Shown: positions 13,956 through 22,465, counted from the stretch's first letter. The stretch is DNA of 26,007 bases from Actinomycetes bacterium (GCA_023426345.1 JAFAAX010000164.1:1-26007), one strand, 5' to 3'. Notes: generated by a model not told the origin, from the sequence alone. Made by a program: numbers and translations.

Positions 13956-15404
13956 TCAGTTCCTCAAACCGTGCAGGGGCGCCGGGATCCGGCCGCCGCG
14001 CGCGACCAGCGCCTCGGACCCGAAGGCGCTGACCGGCATCACGGGGGCGCGGCCCAGCAGGCCGCCGAAGTCGAGTTCGTCGCCGACGTCCATGCCGGGC
14101 GCCGGGATGATGCGGACCCCCGTGGTCTTGTGGTTCATCACGCCGATGGCGGCCTCGTCGGCGATGATGCCGGCAATCGTCGAGACGGGCGTCGCGCCCG
14201 GGATCGCCACCATGTCCAGGCCGACGGAGCAGATGCAGGTCATCGCCTCGAGCTTGTCCAGGGTGATCGAGCCCAGGCGGGCGGCCTCGATCATGCCGAT
14301 GTCCTCACTGACCGGGATGAACGACCCGGACAGGCCACCGACGTGCGAGCACGCCATCAGGCCGCCCTTCTTGACGGCGTCGTTGAGCAGGGCCAGGGCC
14401 GCCGTGGTGCCGGGCGCTCCGACGCGCTCGACGCCGATCTCTTCCAGGATGCGGGCAACGGAGTCGCCGACCTCGGCGGTGGGCGCCAGGGAGAGATCCA
14501 CGATGCCGAAGTCCACGCCCAGGCGCTCCGCGGCGGTGGTGCCCACCAGCTGGCCCATCCGCGTGACCTGGAACGCCGACTTCTTGATCGCCTCCGCGAC
14601 GGCGTCGAACGGCTGCCCGGCGACCTTCTCGACGGCCCGCTTGACCACGCCCGGCCCGGAGACGCCGACAGACACCACGCAGTCGGCCTGCTCGACGCCG
14701 TGGAAGGCGCCCGCCATGAACGGATTGTCGCCGACGGCGTTCGCGAAGACCACCAGCTTCGCGGCCCCCAGTCCCCCGGTGTCGGCGGTGCGGGCGGCGG
14801 CCTGGCTGATCACGCGCCCCATGTCGGCCACCGCCGACATGTTGATCCCGGCGCGCGTCGAGCCGATGTTCACCGACGCGCACACGAGGTCGGTGGTGGC
14901 CAGGGCCTCGGGAATCGACTCGATGAGCGCCTGGTCGGCGGCGGTCGCCCCGGCGTCCACCAGCGCCGAGTACCCGCCCAGGAAGTCGATGCCGACCTCG
15001 CGGGCGGCCCGATCCAGCGTCTGCGCGAACGCGACGCACTCCTCGGCGGCGGGGGCGGCAGGCCCCGCGGGTCCGCCAGCCCCGCGCCCGGGCTCCACCG
15101 CGCCCGCGCCGACGCCCCGCCGGGTGACGGCGCCCACCGCGGCCCCGGCGATCAGCGCGATCGGCGTGACGGCCACGCGCTTGTTGATGATCGGGATGCC
15201 GAGCTCCGCCTCGATGCGCGCGCACGTCGCCACCAGGCGCTCGGCGCGCGAGCAGATCTTGTCATAGACCTTGCGCCGCGCTGCATCCCCATCGGCGTCG
15301 ATGCAGTCCAGCAGCGAGATCCCCATCGTCACCGTGCGGATGTCGAGGCGGTCCTCCTCGATCATGCGAATGGTCTCCAGGATGCCCTGGCTCGTCTCCA
15401 TCAT
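13956..15404 (-). CDS. UPF0210 / PFL-family protein (DUF711)
   Basis: 482 residues. The N-terminus (ILETIRMIEEDRLDIRTVTM, then GISLLDC) and the segments INKRVAVTPIALI, CASVNIGSTRAGINM, FSGPGVVKRAV-like VGVSGPGVVKRAVE, GLMACSHVGGLSGSFIPVSED and GVRIIPAPG are typical of this widespread family, whose biochemical role is not established. It is almost always encoded beside a UPF0237 ACT-domain protein, as here (14-bp gap). The chain is about 30 residues longer than usual because of a Gly/Ala/Pro stretch at about 95-121. Two adjacent ATGs (15404, 15401) are possible starts, with GAGG upstream. It is the last gene of the one-carbon block. Confidence 0.93.
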   Translation of the reverse strand: MMETSQGILETIRMIEEDRLDIRTVTMGISLLDCIDADGDAARRKVYDKICSRAERLVATCARIEAELGIPIINKRVAVTPIALIAGAAVGAVTRRGVGAGAVEPGRGAGGPAGPAAPAAEECVAFAQTLDRAAREVGIDFLGGYSALVDAGATAADQALIESIPEALATTDLVCASVNIGSTRAGINMSAVADMGRVISQAAARTADTGGLGAAKLVVFANAVGDNPFMAGAFHGVEQADCVVSVGVSGPGVVKRAVEKVAGQPFDAVAEAIKKSAFQVTRMGQLVGTTAAERLGVDFGIVDLSLAPTAEVGDSVARILEEIGVERVGAPGTTAALALLNDAVKKGGLMACSHVGGLSGSFIPVSEDIGMIEAARLGSITLDKLEAMTCICSVGLDMVAIPGATPVSTIAGIIADEAAIGVMNHKTTGVRIIPAPGMDVGDELDFGGLLGRAPVMPVSAFGSEALVARGGRIPAPLHGLRN

Positions 15405-15418
15405 CGGATTCTCGCGCC

Positions 15419-15697
15419 TCACAGCCTGTGCATGGCGTCGAAGATCGCCTCGGACTGCACGCGGACGGCGACGCCCAGGGGCCCGCCGACCTCCTTCAAC
15501 CGCGCCTGCACGTCGGGGAGGTCCGGCGAGCCGTCCGTGAGGACGCACTCCATGATCATCGTGAAGTACTCCCCCATCAGCGTCTGGGAGACGTTGACGA
15601 TGTTGATGTCCATGTCCGCCAGCGCGGCGGACACCCCTGCGATGATCCCGACGTGGTCGACGCCGGTCACCGTGATGATCGTGTGCATGGGCTCCAT
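15419..15697 (-). CDS. UPF0237 ACT-domain protein
   Basis: 92 residues from the ATG at 15697, or 89 from the ATG at 15688. A single ACT domain fills the chain: MHTIITVTGVDHVGIIAGVS, then DMDINIVNVSQTLMGEYFTM. ACT domains bind amino acids or other small ligands; the ligand of this family is not known. Two start modes are possible. GAGAAT lies 6 nt before 15697, which would be leaderless. GGAG lies 5 nt before 15688, a normal ribosome site and the family's usual length. It is followed directly by UPF0210. Confidence 0.9.
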   Translation of the reverse strand: MEPMHTIITVTGVDHVGIIAGVSAALADMDINIVNVSQTLMGEYFTMIMECVLTDGSPDLPDVQARLKEVGGPLGVAVRVQSEAIFDAMHRL

Positions 15698-15745
15698 CGT
15701 GCCATTCTCAGCGGGCCGTCGGGACACCGGTCCGTGGCTGCGGAC

Positions 15746-15767
15746 CAGTGACGAGGGCGACCCCCTC
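15746..15767 (+). repeat. family D motif
   Basis: CAGTGACGAGGGCGACCCCC; GAGGG can pair with CCCTC nearby to make a small hairpin. It lies in the 90-bp gap between focA and the ACT-domain gene. Confidence 0.6.
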
Positions 15768-15787
15768 CCGCTTCTGCGGCCCCGCGC

Positions 15788-16666
15788 TCAGGAGGCGCGC
15801 TCTCGTGGGACCAGGTCGGCCCCGCCCGACGCTGCCGGGAGCGCTGCCACCGGCGCGTGGCGCTCCTGGTGCCCGGCCCGCATCGCCAGGGCGATCGCCA
15901 GACCGCCGACGATGTTGCCCAGGGTGACGGGCACGATGTTGCCCGCGAAACCGCCCCAGGTGAGAGTGTCCACGGCGACGCCTGCTTGCCCGGCTAGGGC
16001 CGCGTACTCCGGGACGCGGGCCGCGAGGATCCCCGCGGGGATGTAGTACATGTTCGCGATCGAGTGCTCGAACCCCGCGATGACGAAGAACACCACCGGG
16101 ATGTAGGCGCCCGCGAAGCGGCCGAGCGTGTCGGAGGCGGACATCGAGCACAGCACCGCCGTGCACACCAGCACGTTGCACAGGATCCCCAGCAGGAACG
16201 CCTCGCCGAAGGGGTGGGCGATCTTCCCGGCCGCCACCTTCATCGTGTACACCGCCAGGCCCCCCGAGGACAGGCCCAACTGTCCCGATGCCACGATGGC
16301 CGCGGCCACGGCGAGCGCCCCGACGAAGTTGCCGGCGTAGACGACCGCCCAGTTGCGCAGCATGCGCCCCGCCGTGGTGCGGCGGTCGAGCACGGAGCCG
16401 ACGATCATGACGTTGCCGGTGAACAGCTCCGCCCCGGTGATCATGACGATGCCCAGCCCGAAGGCGAAGAGCAGGCCGCTGACGATCTTCGCCGCCGACA
16501 CGTTGCCGATCGCGTGCGCCCCGGTGTTCGCCGCCACCGCCCCGAAGGCGATGAACACACCGGCCAGGATCGCCAGCACGAACTGGCGGCCCACCGAGCG
16601 CTCCGCCTTGTGCTCCCCGGCCTCGGAGTAGGCGGTGACGATCTCAGCGGGCGTCCTCGAACTCAT
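15788..16666 (-). CDS. focA: FocA/NirC-family formate (or nitrite) channel
   Basis: 292 residues. It is a pentameric membrane channel of the formate-nitrite transporter family with six predicted membrane segments. Family hallmarks are GAELFTGN in the N-terminal half, the LCNVLVCTAV segment, and the second pseudo-repeat segment GFEHSIANMYYIPAG. Both half-channel motifs with their pore histidine/asparagine (EHSIAN) are present. The start ATG overlaps the folD stop (ATGA), so it is coupled to the C1 genes. Because it follows fhs, fchA and folD, formate is the likely substrate, either taken up for formyl-THF synthesis or exported when fhs runs in reverse. Confidence 0.93.
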   Translation of the reverse strand: MSSRTPAEIVTAYSEAGEHKAERSVGRQFVLAILAGVFIAFGAVAANTGAHAIGNVSAAKIVSGLLFAFGLGIVMITGAELFTGNVMIVGSVLDRRTTAGRMLRNWAVVYAGNFVGALAVAAAIVASGQLGLSSGGLAVYTMKVAAGKIAHPFGEAFLLGILCNVLVCTAVLCSMSASDTLGRFAGAYIPVVFFVIAGFEHSIANMYYIPAGILAARVPEYAALAGQAGVAVDTLTWGGFAGNIVPVTLGNIVGGLAIALAMRAGHQERHAPVAALPAASGGADLVPRERAS

Positions 16667-17556
16667 GCGACGGCCCCCTGGGACGACGCGGCCGCCCCGG
16701 ATGCGGCCGCGGCGCGCGCCGCGGCCTCCACCACGTGGGCGACCAGCACGCTGGTCGTCACCGAGCCGACGCCGCCGGGCACCGGTGTCACCGCGCCGAC
16801 GATCTCGGAGGCCGCCTCCGTGTCGACGTCGCCCACCAGGCGGCCGTCCTGGTCGACGTTGATGCCGACGTCCAGGACGGTCTGGCCGGGCGACAGGAAC
16901 TCGGCCCCCGCCATGCGGGGGCGCCCGGCGCAGGCGATGAGGATCTCGCCCCGGCGGCACTCGCCGGCGAGGTCCCGAGTGCGCGTGTGGCAGATCGTCA
17001 CGGTCGCGTGCCGCGCGAGCAGGAGCATGGCCAGGGGCCGCCCCACCACCAGGCTGCGTCCCAGCACGACGACGCGCCTGCCTGTGGGATCGATCCCGTA
17101 GTGGTCCAGAATCTCCACGCAGGCCTGCGCGGTGCAGGGCGCGAACCCGGTCGCGGTGCCCGCGAAGACCCCCGCCAGAGACAGGTCCGAGACACCGTCG
17201 ACATCCTTCGCCGCGGCCACGCGGTTGCGCACGGTCTCGTCGTCGAGGTGGGCGGGGAGGGGACGGAAAAGAAGGATCCCGTCGACGGTCGCGTCCTCGT
17301 TGAGGCCGTCGAGGACCGCCAGCAGCTCGGACTGGGCCACATCGGCGGGCAGCGTGACATGGCGGACCTCCACGCCGACCTTTGCACACCGCTTGACGGC
17401 GCCACGCTCGTAGGACAGGTCGTCCTCGCGCTCGCCGACGCGCACGATCGCGAGCGCGGGGGCGATCCCCCGGGCCGCGAGCGCGCGGACCCGCTCTGAC
17501 GTCCGCTCGTCCAGGGCGGCCGCGACGGGCGCGCCCCTCAGCATCTGCGCCGTCAC
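16663..17556 (-). CDS. folD: FolD-type methylene-THF dehydrogenase lacking cyclohydrolase residues
   Basis: 297 residues. It is a folate/nicotinamide-nucleotide enzyme interconverting 5,10-methylene-THF and 5,10-methenyl-THF. The folate domain keeps Y49 (SYERG), and D118 and D120 in KDVDG. The nucleotide domain has VVLGRSLVVGRPLAMLLL and VTICHTRT; the end has TPVPGGVGSVTT. Aligned without gaps around Y49 and C57, the lysine that is K54 in E. coli FolD is A53, and the Q98 equivalent is F97 (ILLFRPLP for ILVQLPLP). These are the residues needed for the cyclohydrolase reaction, so this protein is probably a dehydrogenase only. The start is GTG at 17556, overlapping the fchA stop (GTGA), with AGGAG upstream. 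The focA start overlaps its stop. Confidence 0.92.
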   Translation of the reverse strand: MTAQMLRGAPVAAALDERTSERVRALAARGIAPALAIVRVGEREDDLSYERGAVKRCAKVGVEVRHVTLPADVAQSELLAVLDGLNEDATVDGILLFRPLPAHLDDETVRNRVAAAKDVDGVSDLSLAGVFAGTATGFAPCTAQACVEILDHYGIDPTGRRVVVLGRSLVVGRPLAMLLLARHATVTICHTRTRDLAGECRRGEILIACAGRPRMAGAEFLSPGQTVLDVGINVDQDGRLVGDVDTEAASEIVGAVTPVPGGVGSVTTSVLVAHVVEAAARAAAASGAAASSQGAVA

Positions 17557-18197
17557 TGCCGCTCCTGTCCGCGCAGACGCCGGGCGACGCCGTCCGCGAC
17601 CTCGTCGGCGCGCGCGACGTAGACGTCGAGCATCCGGTCCGCCTGCTCCTCGATCGCGGCCGCATGACTGCGGTCCTGCATGGAGCGGGTGTTGATGAAG
17701 ACGTTGAGGCCGGCCGCCTGCAGCGCCGCACGGCAGAACGCCGCCCCGCATCCGGCATCGCTGATCGCCATCACGGAGCCCTTCTCCGCGAACTCGACGT
17801 GGAGGTCGATCGCCTCACAGCACCGCTGCATGATCTCCATCGGCACGGAGCAGGCCTCACGCAGGCACGCCTCCATGACGCGCGCCTTCTCCGCCCGCTC
17901 CTCGTCGGTCTCCCTGGGCAGGCCGTAGGCCCGCGACAGCGGCTCGAAGACCTCCGCGTCGCGGTCCACCAGCGCCAGCAGCTCCCGCCGGACGGCGTCG
18001 GCCCGCTCGATGAGGGACGCGATGTCCTCCTGGACGTCCGCGTACTTCCTCTTGCCCGATGTCAGGTTGCCGACCATGCTGCCCAGCGCCGTCCCGACGG
18101 CGCCGACCAGCGCGGCGGCGCCGCCCCCGCCGGGAACCGGCGCCTTCGAGGCCAGTGCGGACACGAAGTCCGTACAGCTCTCATCGACCATTGCCAT
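17553..18197 (-). CDS. fchA: FchA-type methenyl-THF cyclohydrolase (cyclodeaminase/cyclohydrolase family)
   Basis: 214 residues. It belongs to the helical family that includes FchA and the cyclodeaminase domain of formiminotransferase. It should convert 5,10-methenyl-THF and 10-formyl-THF. The glycine-rich substrate loop is APVPGGGGAAALVGAVGTAL near the N-terminus; a conserved DAGCGAAFCRAA segment lies further on. The ATG at 18197 was chosen because GGGAGG is 7 nt upstream; two other in-frame ATGs (18203, 18191) are worse placed. It is coupled to folD by a GTGA overlap. Because the adjacent FolD lacks cyclohydrolase residues, this gene probably provides that step. Cyclodeaminase activity cannot be excluded by sequence. 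Confidence 0.9.
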   Translation of the reverse strand: MAMVDESCTDFVSALASKAPVPGGGGAAALVGAVGTALGSMVGNLTSGKRKYADVQEDIASLIERADAVRRELLALVDRDAEVFEPLSRAYGLPRETDEERAEKARVMEACLREACSVPMEIMQRCCEAIDLHVEFAEKGSVMAISDAGCGAAFCRAALQAAGLNVFINTRSMQDRSHAAAIEEQADRMLDVYVARADEVADGVARRLRGQERQ

Positions 18198-18312
18198 GTG
18201 CATTCCTCCCGTGCCGTCCCGGCGTCGCCCGGACCATTGTCTCCTGCCCCACGCCCATGCCCACGCCCGCCCCGTGCCGGGGCCGGACCGCCCACGCGAC
18301 CCGACCCCGGCG

Positions 18313-18335
18313 CGAGGGCGTCGCCCTCGTCAATG
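18313..18335 (-). terminator. family D palindrome after fhs
   Basis: CGAGGGCG T CGCCCTCG is a perfect 8-bp inverted repeat, opening to a 5-nt loop in RNA. It continues into TCAATG, so on the minus strand it reads CATTGACGAGGGCGACGCC. It is 13 nt past the fhs stop and may limit read-through into fchA. Confidence 0.6.
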
Positions 18336-18347
18336 AACGCCCGATTC

Positions 18348-20048
18348 TCAGAACAGGCCCGAGATCCGACCCGTCGAGTCGACGTCGATGCGCTCGGCGG
18401 CGGGGGACTTCGGCAGGCCCGGCATCGTCATGATGTCGCCCGTCAGCGCCACGATGAACCCGGCTCCGGCGCTCACTGTGAGGGTGCGGACCGTCACCGT
18501 GAAGCCCTCCGGGGCGCCCAGCAGGGTCTGGTCGTCGGAGAAGCTGTACTGGGTCTTCGCCATGCAGATCGGCAGGTTCCCGAAGCCGAGGGCCTCCAGC
18601 TGCTTGAGCTGCTTGCGAGCCGGCGCCGTGAGCTCCACGCCGTCCGCCCGGTAGACCTTCGTGCAGATGGCGGCGAGTTTGTCCTCGATCGAGGACTCCG
18701 CGTCGTAGACCACGTGGGACCGGGGAGAGGAGGCGTCCCGCGGCTGCTCGCACAGGCGCACGACCTCCTCCGCCAGCGCGATGCCGCCCCGGCCGCCCTT
18801 GGCCCAGACCTCGGACAGGACGGCGCCCACGCCCAGCTCGCCGCAGCGCTTCTGGACCAGGTCCAGCTCGGCGGCGGTGTCCGTGGGGAAGGCGTTGATC
18901 GCGACGACGGCGGGCAGGCCGTAGACCTGCGTGACGTTCTCCACGTGGCGCAGCAGGTTCGGCAGGCCGCGCTCCAGGGCCTCCAGGTCCTCGGCGCCCA
19001 GGTCGGCCTTCGCGACGCCCCCGTGGTGCTTCAACGCCCGCACCGTCGCCACGATGACGGCCGCGTCGGGGACGATGCCCGCCTGCCGGCACGTGATGTC
19101 GAGGAACTTCTCGGCCCCGAGGTCCGCGCCGAATCCGGCCTCGGTGATCGCGTAGTCGCCGAAGCGCATCGCCATGCGGGTCGCGATGACGGAGTTGCAG
19201 CCATGAGCGATGTTCGCGAACGGGCCGCCGTGGATGAAGGCCGGGGTGTGCTCCAGGGTCTGGACCAAGTTCGGCTTGAGCGCGTCCTTGAGCAGGGCCG
19301 CCATGGCGCCGGCCGCCTTGAGGTCGCCCGCCGTCACGGGCCGCTGGTCGTACGTGTAGCCGACGACCATGCGAGACAGGCGCTCCTTGAGGTCGGTGAT
19401 GTCGCGCGCGAGGCACAGCACGGCCATGACCTCGCTGGCCACGGTGATGTCGAAGCCGTCCTCGCGGGGCATGCCGTTGGCAGGGCCGCCCAGGCCGTCG
19501 ACGATGGTGCGCAGCTGGCGATCGTTCATGTCGACGACGCGCTTCCAGGTGATCCGCCGCGGATCGATCTGGAGCGCGTTCCCCTGCTTGATGTGGTTGT
19601 CCAGCAGGGCCGCTAGCAGGTTGTTCGCCGCACCGATCGCGTGGAAGTCACCGGTGAAGTGCAGGTTGATGTCCTCCATGGGGACCACCTGGGCGTAGCC
19701 GCCTCCGGCGGCGCCGCCCTTCATGCCGAAGACCGGGCCCAGGCTGGGCTCGCGCAGGGCCACCGCGCTCCTCTTCCCGATCGCGCGCAGCCCGTCTGCC
19801 AGGCCCACCGTGGTCGTCGTCTTGCCCTCGCCGGCCGGTGTCGGCGACATCGCCGTCACCAGGATAAGCCGGCCGTCCGGGCGATCCGCCACTGCCGGGT
19901 CGGCCAGCACGTTGTAGTCGACCTTTGCCTTGAGCGAGCCGTACTGCTCGACGTAGCGCTCGTCGATGCCGAGGGCGTCGGCGACCTCCGTGATTCTCTG
20001 CGGCTGCGCCGCCTGGGCGATCTCGATGTCCGACATGGTGTCCGCCAT
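18348..20048 (-). CDS. fhs: formate-tetrahydrofolate ligase
   Basis: 566 residues, a full-length formyl-THF synthetase: formate + ATP + THF to 10-formyl-THF, reversible. The P-loop-like motif TPAGEGKTTTTVGL is at about 70-83. Further family segments are REPSLGPVFGMKGGAAGGGY, FTGDFHAIGAANNLL, EDGFDITVASEVMAVLCL and TGDIMTMPGLPKSPAAERID at the C-terminus. The ATG at 20048 is preceded by AAGGA. It follows the 5-formyl-THF cyclo-ligase gene by 115 bp on the same strand and leads fchA-folD-focA. In fermenters such a set can either fix formate into C1 units or run backwards to yield ATP and formate. Confidence 0.97.
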   Translation of the reverse strand: MADTMSDIEIAQAAQPQRITEVADALGIDERYVEQYGSLKAKVDYNVLADPAVADRPDGRLILVTAMSPTPAGEGKTTTTVGLADGLRAIGKRSAVALREPSLGPVFGMKGGAAGGGYAQVVPMEDINLHFTGDFHAIGAANNLLAALLDNHIKQGNALQIDPRRITWKRVVDMNDRQLRTIVDGLGGPANGMPREDGFDITVASEVMAVLCLARDITDLKERLSRMVVGYTYDQRPVTAGDLKAAGAMAALLKDALKPNLVQTLEHTPAFIHGGPFANIAHGCNSVIATRMAMRFGDYAITEAGFGADLGAEKFLDITCRQAGIVPDAAVIVATVRALKHHGGVAKADLGAEDLEALERGLPNLLRHVENVTQVYGLPAVVAINAFPTDTAAELDLVQKRCGELGVGAVLSEVWAKGGRGGIALAEEVVRLCEQPRDASSPRSHVVYDAESSIEDKLAAICTKVYRADGVELTAPARKQLKQLEALGFGNLPICMAKTQYSFSDDQTLLGAPEGFTVTVRTLTVSAGAGFIVALTGDIMTMPGLPKSPAAERIDVDSTGRISGLF

Positions 20049-20130
20049 CAGTCCTTGTTCTCCTTGTCCGTCGAGCATTCTCGTCGAATGTCCATGCCGC
20101 GCCGCGGATCCTCGCCCCCGGGGTGTCCCG

Positions 20131-20149
20131 CATCGACGAGGGCGACCCC
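20131..20149 (+). repeat. family D motif
   Basis: CATCGACGAGGGCGACCCC, in the 115-bp gap between the cyclo-ligase and fhs. Downstream of it a 15-bp palindrome CATTC-gacga-GAATG (20079-20093) lies in the probable fhs promoter or leader. Confidence 0.7.
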
Positions 20150-20163
20150 AGTCCGCTTGATGC

Positions 20164-20796
20164 TCAGTCTCTGCCCGGGCGTAACGTCCGGCTCTGGGTG
20201 ACGACGACGCGCACCGGCACGTCGTGGACGTCCACGACATCCAGGCGGTCGACGGTCTGGGCGTCGCGGGCCAAGCCCACGCTCAGGCCGGGGAACCGGG
20301 CGAGGAACGTGTCGTAGAAGCCGCCGCCGTATCCCAGGCGGTCGCCCCGCAGGTCGAAGACCAGTCCGGGGACCAGCGCGACGGCCGCGGCGCCGTCCGG
20401 CCCGCAGGGGTCCACGCGGCGGGACTGATCCGCAACGGGTTCCGGCACTCCGAACCGGCTGGCGACCAGTTCGTCCACGGCGCCGATGGCATACCACTCC
20501 ATGTCGCGCGTGCCCGGGACGCTGAGGGGCACGGCGACGGTCCGCCCCTCGCCCAGGGCGGCCGCGATGAGGGCGCGGGTGCCGACCTCGGCGCCGATCG
20601 AGGCATAGGACAGGACGACGGGAGCCTCGCGCCACTGCGGAAGGGACGCCACCCGGGCCGCGATGCGCGCGTCGATCGCCTCCCTCTCCGGCGCCGGGAT
20701 GAGGCTCCGTTCCCGGCGCAGGCGCCGACGCAGTTCCGCCTTGCGCGCGCCCAGGGGCATCGCCCCCGAGCCCGTCGATCCCCCATGCCCGCCCAT
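20164..20796 (-). CDS. 5-formyltetrahydrofolate cyclo-ligase
   Basis: 210 residues. It converts 5-formyl-THF to 5,10-methenyl-THF with ATP, returning a stored folate form to the C1 pool. Signature segments: RKAELRRRLRRER near the N-terminus, VPGLVFD (about 142-148), and the active-site loop GYGGGFYD (155-162). The ATG at 20796 has GGAGG 8-9 nt upstream. An in-frame ATG at 20760 would match the family's usual N-terminus but has a poorer ribosome site. The frame stays open upstream into a (CACAG)8 tract that would encode repeated CAVLC residues; this is probably not translated. Confidence 0.93.
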   Translation of the reverse strand: MGGHGGSTGSGAMPLGARKAELRRRLRRERSLIPAPEREAIDARIAARVASLPQWREAPVVLSYASIGAEVGTRALIAAALGEGRTVAVPLSVPGTRDMEWYAIGAVDELVASRFGVPEPVADQSRRVDPCGPDGAAAVALVPGLVFDLRGDRLGYGGGFYDTFLARFPGLSVGLARDAQTVDRLDVVDVHDVPVRVVVTQSRTLRPGRD

Positions 20797-20872
20797 GTGG
20801 CTCCCTCCTCGCCTGTCTGCGCGCGCCGTCGGCGCGGGAGCCGTCTCCCGGCGCTGGCCCCGGCCTCCTCCG

Positions 20873-20912
20873 CACAGCACAGCACAGCACAGCACAGCAC
20901 AGCACAGCACAG
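20873..20912. repeat. (CACAG)8 simple sequence tract
   Basis: Eight perfect CACAG units lie between the divergent cyclo-ligase (start 20796) and radA (start 21095) genes, about 75 bp upstream of the former. A pentanucleotide tract can gain or lose units by slippage and so change spacing in a promoter or leader. With the D copy at 20951 it is the only notable content of this 298-bp gap. Confidence 0.95.
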
Positions 20913-20950
20913 ACCAAGGATGGCAGATCGGCGGGCCCCGCCGACGGCTC

Positions 20951-20964
20951 CGCCCTCGTCGATG
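20951..20964 (-). repeat. family D motif
   Basis: On the minus strand CATCGACGAGGGCG, between the CACAG tract and radA. Confidence 0.7.
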
Positions 20965-21082
20965 AGCAGTGCGACGCGCACCATCGCCCGTCCCGCGCGC
21001 GACACGGCCGTCCGTGCGCCGAGGGCGACCCGCCGAGGACAGGGTCCCGCGCGGGCCTCGCTCAGATGCCCATGGCGCCCGT

Positions 21083-21088
21083 TACGGT
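21083..21088 (+). promoter_or_regulatory. probable -10 hexamer of leaderless radA
   Basis: TACGGT ends 6 nt before the radA ATG, and no Shine-Dalgarno sequence is present. Confidence 0.5.
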
Positions 21089-21094
21089 GGACGC

Positions 21095-22465
21095 ATGGCG
21101 AAGGCGAAGACGGAATACCGCTGCACGGAATGCGGCTGGACCTCCCCGAAGTGGGTCGGCCAGTGCCGCGAGTGCCACGCGTGGGGCACCCTGGAGGAGT
21201 CCGGCGCGCCCGAGCCCGCCGTCCCGGCGGCCACGGCCCCCCGCCACGCCGCCCTGCCGATGACCCAGGTGGACGGCTCCACGGCGCGGTGGCGGCCGAC
21301 GGGCGTCGGCGAGCTCGACCGGGTGCTGGGCGGCGGCATAGTGCCCGGCGCCGTCGTGCTCATGGCCGGGGAGCCGGGCGTGGGCAAGTCCACGCTGCTC
21401 CTCGACGTCGCCGCCCGCGCGGCGCTGGAGACCCGGCGGACGGGCGGGCGGGGACCGGTCCTCTACGTCACGGGCGAGGAGTCCGCCGCCCAGGTGAAGT
21501 CCCGCGCCGAGCGCATCGGCGCCGTCGACGAGGCCCTGCTGCTCGCCGACGAGAACGACCTGGGCACGATCCTCGGGCACGTCGACGCCACCGGCCCGTC
21601 GCTGCTGGTGGTCGACTCCGTCCAGACCGTCCAGTCCTCCCAGGCCGAGGGCGCGGCGGGGGGCGTCACCCAGGTGCGCGCCGTCGCCTCGGGCCTGATC
21701 CGCATCGCCAAGGAGCGCTCGCTGCCCGTGCTGCTGGTCGGCCACGTCACCAAGGACGGCGGCATCGCCGGCCCGCGGGTCCTCGAGCACCTCGTCGACG
21801 TCGTCTGCCAGTTCGAGGGCGACCGCCATTCCCAACTGCGCCTGCTCCGCGCGATCAAGAACCGCTACGGCCCCACCGACGAGGTCGGCTGCTTCGAGCT
21901 CACCGACGCCGGAATCACGGGCCTGCCCGATCCCTCCGGGCTGTTCCTCTCCCAGACCTCACGGGAGGTGCCCGGCTCCTGCGTGACCGTGAGCCTGGAG
22001 GGCCGCCGCCCGCTGCCCACCGAGATCCAGGCGCTGGTGGCGCCGACCTCGTCGACGCCGCGGCGCACCACCTCCGGCGTGGACCGCAACCGTGTCTCGA
22101 TGATCCTGGCCGTCACGCAGGCGCGCGCCGGCCTGAAGACGGACGCCTCCGACGTGTACGTGTCCACCGTCGGCGGAGCGCGGACCACCGAGCCGGCCAT
22201 CGACCTGGCGATGGCGCTGGCCATCGCCTCCGCCGCGGGGGATGCGCCCCTGCGGCCCGGCACGGTGGCCTTCGGCGAGGTCGGGCTGACCGGGGAGGTC
22301 CGCGCGTGCACAGGCGTCCAGCGGCGCCTCCAGGAGGCCGCTCGCCTGGGCTTCACGCGGGCCCTGATCCCCGCGCAGGGATCGCTGGACCTCCACCCGG
22401 TCCCCGGCATCCAGGCGCTGCCCGTCAGCGACCTCATGACGGCCCTGCGCGCCGCGCTGCCGTAG
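21095..22465 (+). CDS. radA: DNA repair protein RadA
   Basis: 456 residues. RadA is a RecA-related ATPase and DNA branch-migration helicase in recombinational repair. The zinc finger uses C10, C13, C24 and C27 (YRCTECGW, GQCREC). Walker A GEPGVGKST is at 92-100; the RadA-specific motif KNRYG starts at K255. The C-terminal Lon-protease-like domain follows (SDVYVSTVGGARTTEPAIDL, then GEVGLTGEVR). The ATG at 21095 gives the canonical N-terminus MAKAKTEYRC. disA follows 88 bp downstream on the same strand, the usual actinobacterial and Bacillus order. Confidence 0.97.
   Translation: MAKAKTEYRCTECGWTSPKWVGQCRECHAWGTLEESGAPEPAVPAATAPRHAALPMTQVDGSTARWRPTGVGELDRVLGGGIVPGAVVLMAGEPGVGKSTLLLDVAARAALETRRTGGRGPVLYVTGEESAAQVKSRAERIGAVDEALLLADENDLGTILGHVDATGPSLLVVDSVQTVQSSQAEGAAGGVTQVRAVASGLIRIAKERSLPVLLVGHVTKDGGIAGPRVLEHLVDVVCQFEGDRHSQLRLLRAIKNRYGPTDEVGCFELTDAGITGLPDPSGLFLSQTSREVPGSCVTVSLEGRRPLPTEIQALVAPTSSTPRRTTSGVDRNRVSMILAVTQARAGLKTDASDVYVSTVGGARTTEPAIDLAMALAIASAAGDAPLRPGTVAFGEVGLTGEVRACTGVQRRLQEAARLGFTRALIPAQGSLDLHPVPGIQALPVSDLMTALRAALP

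Noticed and set aside
20797..20910. N-terminal extension of the cyclo-ligase through the CACAG tract
   Set aside because: The frame is open, but the ATG at 20796 has a strong Shine-Dalgarno sequence and the extension would be repeated CAVLC residues unlike the family.
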